This document shows, piece after piece, positions 61,985 through 64,000 of a stretch of DNA of 64,000 nucleotides. This DNA comes from JAZKDW01 sp040387375. GTDB taxonomy: Bacteria; Pseudomonadota; Gammaproteobacteria; Burkholderiales; Burkholderiaceae_D. Position 1 is the stretch's first letter. Each line of letters opens with the position of its first letter. The stretch lies in NCBI GenBank assembly GCA_040387375.1, contig JAZKDW010000010.1, forward strand, positions 105,757 to 169,756, written 5' to 3'. Below the pieces are notes generated by a model. The model did not search any database, was not told the DNA's origin, and saw only the letters and a program-made list of their open reading frames with translations. A program made the translations under genes and the position numbers.

Positions 61985-63298
61985 ATGTCACAGAAAAGCA
62001 TGGCTAAAAATGTCGTTGTCATCGGCACCCAGTGGGGCGATGAAGGCAAAGGGAAGATCGTCGACTGGCTGACCGATCACGCGCAAGGCGTCGTGCGTTT
62101 TCAGGGCGGCCATAACGCGGGTCATACCCTGGTGATTGGCGGGCAAAAGACGGCTCTGCAATTGATCCCCTCCGGGATCATGCGGCCGGGCGTAGCCTGC
62201 TATATCGGTAACGGTGTTGTACTGTCCGTGCCGGACCTGCTGCGTGAAATCGACAAGTTGCACGCGAACGGCGTGGAAGTCGCATCGCGGCTGAAGATAT
62301 CGGAAGCGTGTCCGCTGATCCTGCCATACCATACCGCGCTGGATGGCGCGCGTGAGGCGGCGCGTGGCGCCGCCAAGATCGGCACCACCGGCAAGGGCAT
62401 CGGCCCTGCCTATGAAGACAAGGTTGCGCGCCGCGCGATTCGTGTCGCCGACTTGCTGAATGAAAAACGCTTCGCCGAAAAGCTGCTTGAAAATCTTGAT
62501 TATCATAATTTTGTCCTGACGCAGTACCTGAAGGCGCCGGCTGTCGATTATCAGAAAACGTTGGATGACGCGCTTGCCAATGTGCCGCGGATCCGGCCCA
62601 TGGTGGCGGACGTGTCGAGCGCGCTGCATGCGGCTTACAAGGCTGGTGCGCACCTGCTGTTCGAGGGCGCGCAGGGCAGTCTGCTCGACGTTGATCATGG
62701 AACCTATCCATTCGTCACATCGAGCAATTGTGTGGCCGGGAATGCCTCTGCAGGCACGGGTGTAGGCCCGAACATGCTGCACTACATCATGGGCATTACC
62801 AAGGCTTACACCACCCGCGTCGGCTCCGGTCCATTTCCATCCGAGTTGACGACAGACGAGGGCGTAGGCAAACATTTGTCGAGTATGGGACACGAGTTCG
62901 GCACGGTGACCGGACGTCCGCGCCGCTGCGGCTGGTTCGACGCGGCATTGCTGCGCCGCTCGGTGCAAATCAATGGTGTCTCCGGCATGTGCCTGACCAA
63001 GCTGGATGTGCTGGATGGGCTGGAATCGCTCAAGCTGTGCACCGGCTACAAGCTGGATGGCAAAACCGTTGATATTTTCCCGGTCGGCGCTGAAGATGCG
63101 TCGCGCTGCGAGCCCATCTATGAAGAAATGCCGGGCTGGAAGGACAGCACGGTCGGCGCAAAATCGCTGGCGGCCTTGCCCGATAATGCACGCGCTTATA
63201 TCAAACGCATCGAGCAGCTGGTCGGTGTGCCGATCGACATGGTATCGACCGGGCCCGATCGTGAAGAGACCATCGTATTGCGTCATCCATTCCAATAA
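61985..63298 (+). CDS. purA: adenylosuccinate synthetase
   Basis: A 437-residue enzyme. The P-loop GDEGKGKIVDWL is near the start, FQGGHNAGHTLV and GTTGKGIGPAYEDKVARR follow, and TGRPRRCGWFD is near the end. It converts IMP and aspartate to adenylosuccinate using GTP. Met6 (62000) is an alternative start giving the commoner length of 432. Three bases after hisZ. Confidence 0.97.
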   Translation: MSQKSMAKNVVVIGTQWGDEGKGKIVDWLTDHAQGVVRFQGGHNAGHTLVIGGQKTALQLIPSGIMRPGVACYIGNGVVLSVPDLLREIDKLHANGVEVASRLKISEACPLILPYHTALDGAREAARGAAKIGTTGKGIGPAYEDKVARRAIRVADLLNEKRFAEKLLENLDYHNFVLTQYLKAPAVDYQKTLDDALANVPRIRPMVADVSSALHAAYKAGAHLLFEGAQGSLLDVDHGTYPFVTSSNCVAGNASAGTGVGPNMLHYIMGITKAYTTRVGSGPFPSELTTDEGVGKHLSSMGHEFGTVTGRPRRCGWFDAALLRRSVQINGVSGMCLTKLDVLDGLESLKLCTGYKLDGKTVDIFPVGAEDASRCEPIYEEMPGWKDSTVGAKSLAALPDNARAYIKRIEQLVGVPIDMVSTGPDREETIVLRHPFQ

Positions 63299-63317
63299 AC
63301 ATACCTGAATAAAAAAG

Positions 63318-63854
63318 ATGAACGTATCCGACGACAAGAATCTCTGGGTCAGCTGGGATCAATATAATCATGCGATCGAGTCGCTCGCCCTGATGGTGCA
63401 TGAATCGGGATGGAAATTCGACCAGGTGCTGTGCCTGGCGCGCGGAGGCTTGCGGATCGGCGACGTGTTTTCCCGCATCTTCAATGTGCCTCTGGCGATC
63501 CTGTCCACCAGTTCGTATCGTGAAGAAGCGGGCACGGTGCAGGGCAGCCTGGATATCGCCAGGCACATCACGATGACAAAAGGTCCGTTGGCGGGCAGGG
63601 TGCTGCTGGTCGATGACCTGGTGGACTCCGGCGTCACGCTGGAAAAAGTGCAGCATCATCTGAAGGAACATTTTTCGGCGGTGACCGAGGTGAAATCGGC
63701 GGTAATCTGGTGCAAGGCGTGTTCAGCGGTACGTCCCGACTTTTCCCACGAATACCTGGCGACCAATCCGTGGATACACCAGCCTTTTGAAGAGTATGAC
63801 GGACTGCGTCCGGAGCAACTCGCGGCATGGATGAAAAAGGGCGCGATCGGCTAA
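63318..63854 (+). CDS. purine-type phosphoribosyltransferase
   Basis: A 178-residue type I phosphoribosyltransferase with PRPP motif VLLVDDLVDSGVTL and the front LWVSWDQYNHAIESLALMVHESGW. It probably salvages hypoxanthine, xanthine or guanine. It follows purA by 19 bases, which fits a purine role. Its TAA stop is the first part of the palindromic repeat. Confidence 0.9.
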   Translation: MNVSDDKNLWVSWDQYNHAIESLALMVHESGWKFDQVLCLARGGLRIGDVFSRIFNVPLAILSTSSYREEAGTVQGSLDIARHITMTKGPLAGRVLLVDDLVDSGVTLEKVQHHLKEHFSAVTEVKSAVIWCKACSAVRPDFSHEYLATNPWIHQPFEEYDGLRPEQLAAWMKKGAIG

Positions 63855-63909
63855 GCTCGACTTTATCCATTCAGCTTGCATGACAAAACGAATCGATAAA
63901 GCCGGGCTT
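63853..63909 (+). repeat. dispersed palindromic repeat (REP-like), full copy
   Basis: The left arm (63853-63872) and right arm (63890-63909) pair at 17 of 20 positions around the 17-base loop agcttgcatgacaaaac. The same element lies inverted at 2761-2814, and its left arm alone at 2671-2691. Here it begins within the stop codon of the phosphoribosyltransferase gene, where it could protect or end the transcript. Confidence 0.7.
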
Positions 63910-64000
63910 GGGAGAGATTGACGTTCTTCTCGTGCTGGCGGGTTATGGATTCCCGCTTTCGAGGGTGTCGCAAATACCCCCATCCCTCGTTAAAATACTG
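63910..64000. other. intergenic tail of the window
   Basis: Non-coding as far as seen. It contains ggcgggttatggattcccgc (63938-63957), which resembles the start of the widespread 'attcccgc...gcgggaat' repeats of proteobacteria, and GAGGG/CCCTC arms (63961-63988). The window ends before any gene start. Confidence 0.4.

Overview
The window looks like a chromosomal segment of a betaproteobacterium (Burkholderiales, most likely Oxalobacteraceae). The evidence is the gene order rlmN-pilW-rodZ-ispG-hisS-yfgM-bamB-der-hfq-hflX-hflK-hflC-hisZ-purA at the right end, GC-rich coding sequence, a short 78-residue Hfq, a PEP-CTERM protein and a large CoA-dependent aromatic degradation cluster. The species cannot be fixed by eye.

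Layout. 1-5.4 kb: the last codons of a probable CaiB/BaiF CoA-transferase, an SDR, a convergent GMC oxidoreductase, a gene-poor stretch with palindromic repeats and a LysR remnant, a TonB-like membrane protein and an alpha/beta hydrolase. 5.7-11.3 kb: a GGDEF/EAL protein preceded by a tiny leader ORF, a solute-binding-like protein without a signal peptide, a PEP-CTERM protein with a clear terminator, and an N-formylglutamate amidohydrolase. 11.3-16.9 kb (minus strand): a peptide-modification type operon of zinc metallopeptidase, transglutaminase-like protein and ATP-grasp/alpha-E fusion, headed by a DUF2126 gene that has lost its 5' two thirds. 17.0-20.7 kb: a two-gene indolepyruvate:ferredoxin oxidoreductase.

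20.9-35.8 kb: an aerobic CoA-thioester pathway. A branched-chain type ABC transporter (livHMGF, no binding protein) and a MarR regulator face a rightward operon. That operon encodes a 2-aminobenzoyl-CoA monooxygenase/reductase fusion, SDR, second MarR, enoyl-CoA hydratase, two acyl-CoA dehydrogenases (one glutaryl-CoA type), thioesterase, RidA-like protein, 3-hydroxyacyl-CoA dehydrogenase and 3-oxoadipyl-CoA type thiolase. Together they could take anthraniloyl-CoA, perhaps fed from indoleacetyl-CoA, to acetyl-CoA. No CoA ligase is present in the window.

36.0-47.2 kb: a diguanylate cyclase, a second methionine aminopeptidase, a spermidine-synthase-like protein, two small stress proteins, and then a stressosome-like operon (RsbR, RsbS, RsbT, an ATPase-phosphatase fusion, a histidine kinase with a degenerate RsbT-like front end, and a hybrid histidine kinase). 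A Bax-inhibitor-1 protein closes the section. 47.4-63.9 kb: housekeeping genes for nucleotide metabolism, RNA modification, isoprenoid and histidyl-tRNA synthesis, outer-membrane assembly, ribosome assembly and RNA chaperoning, and HflKC. The window ends in another copy of the palindromic repeat seen at 2.7 kb.

No rRNA, tRNA, CRISPR array, prophage or intact insertion sequence was found. The items most worth follow-up are the stressosome module with its pseudo-RsbT kinase, the truncated DUF2126 in the ATP-grasp operon, the aminobenzoyl-CoA/indolepyruvate locus with its odd RidA and tandem repeat, and the dispersed palindromes.
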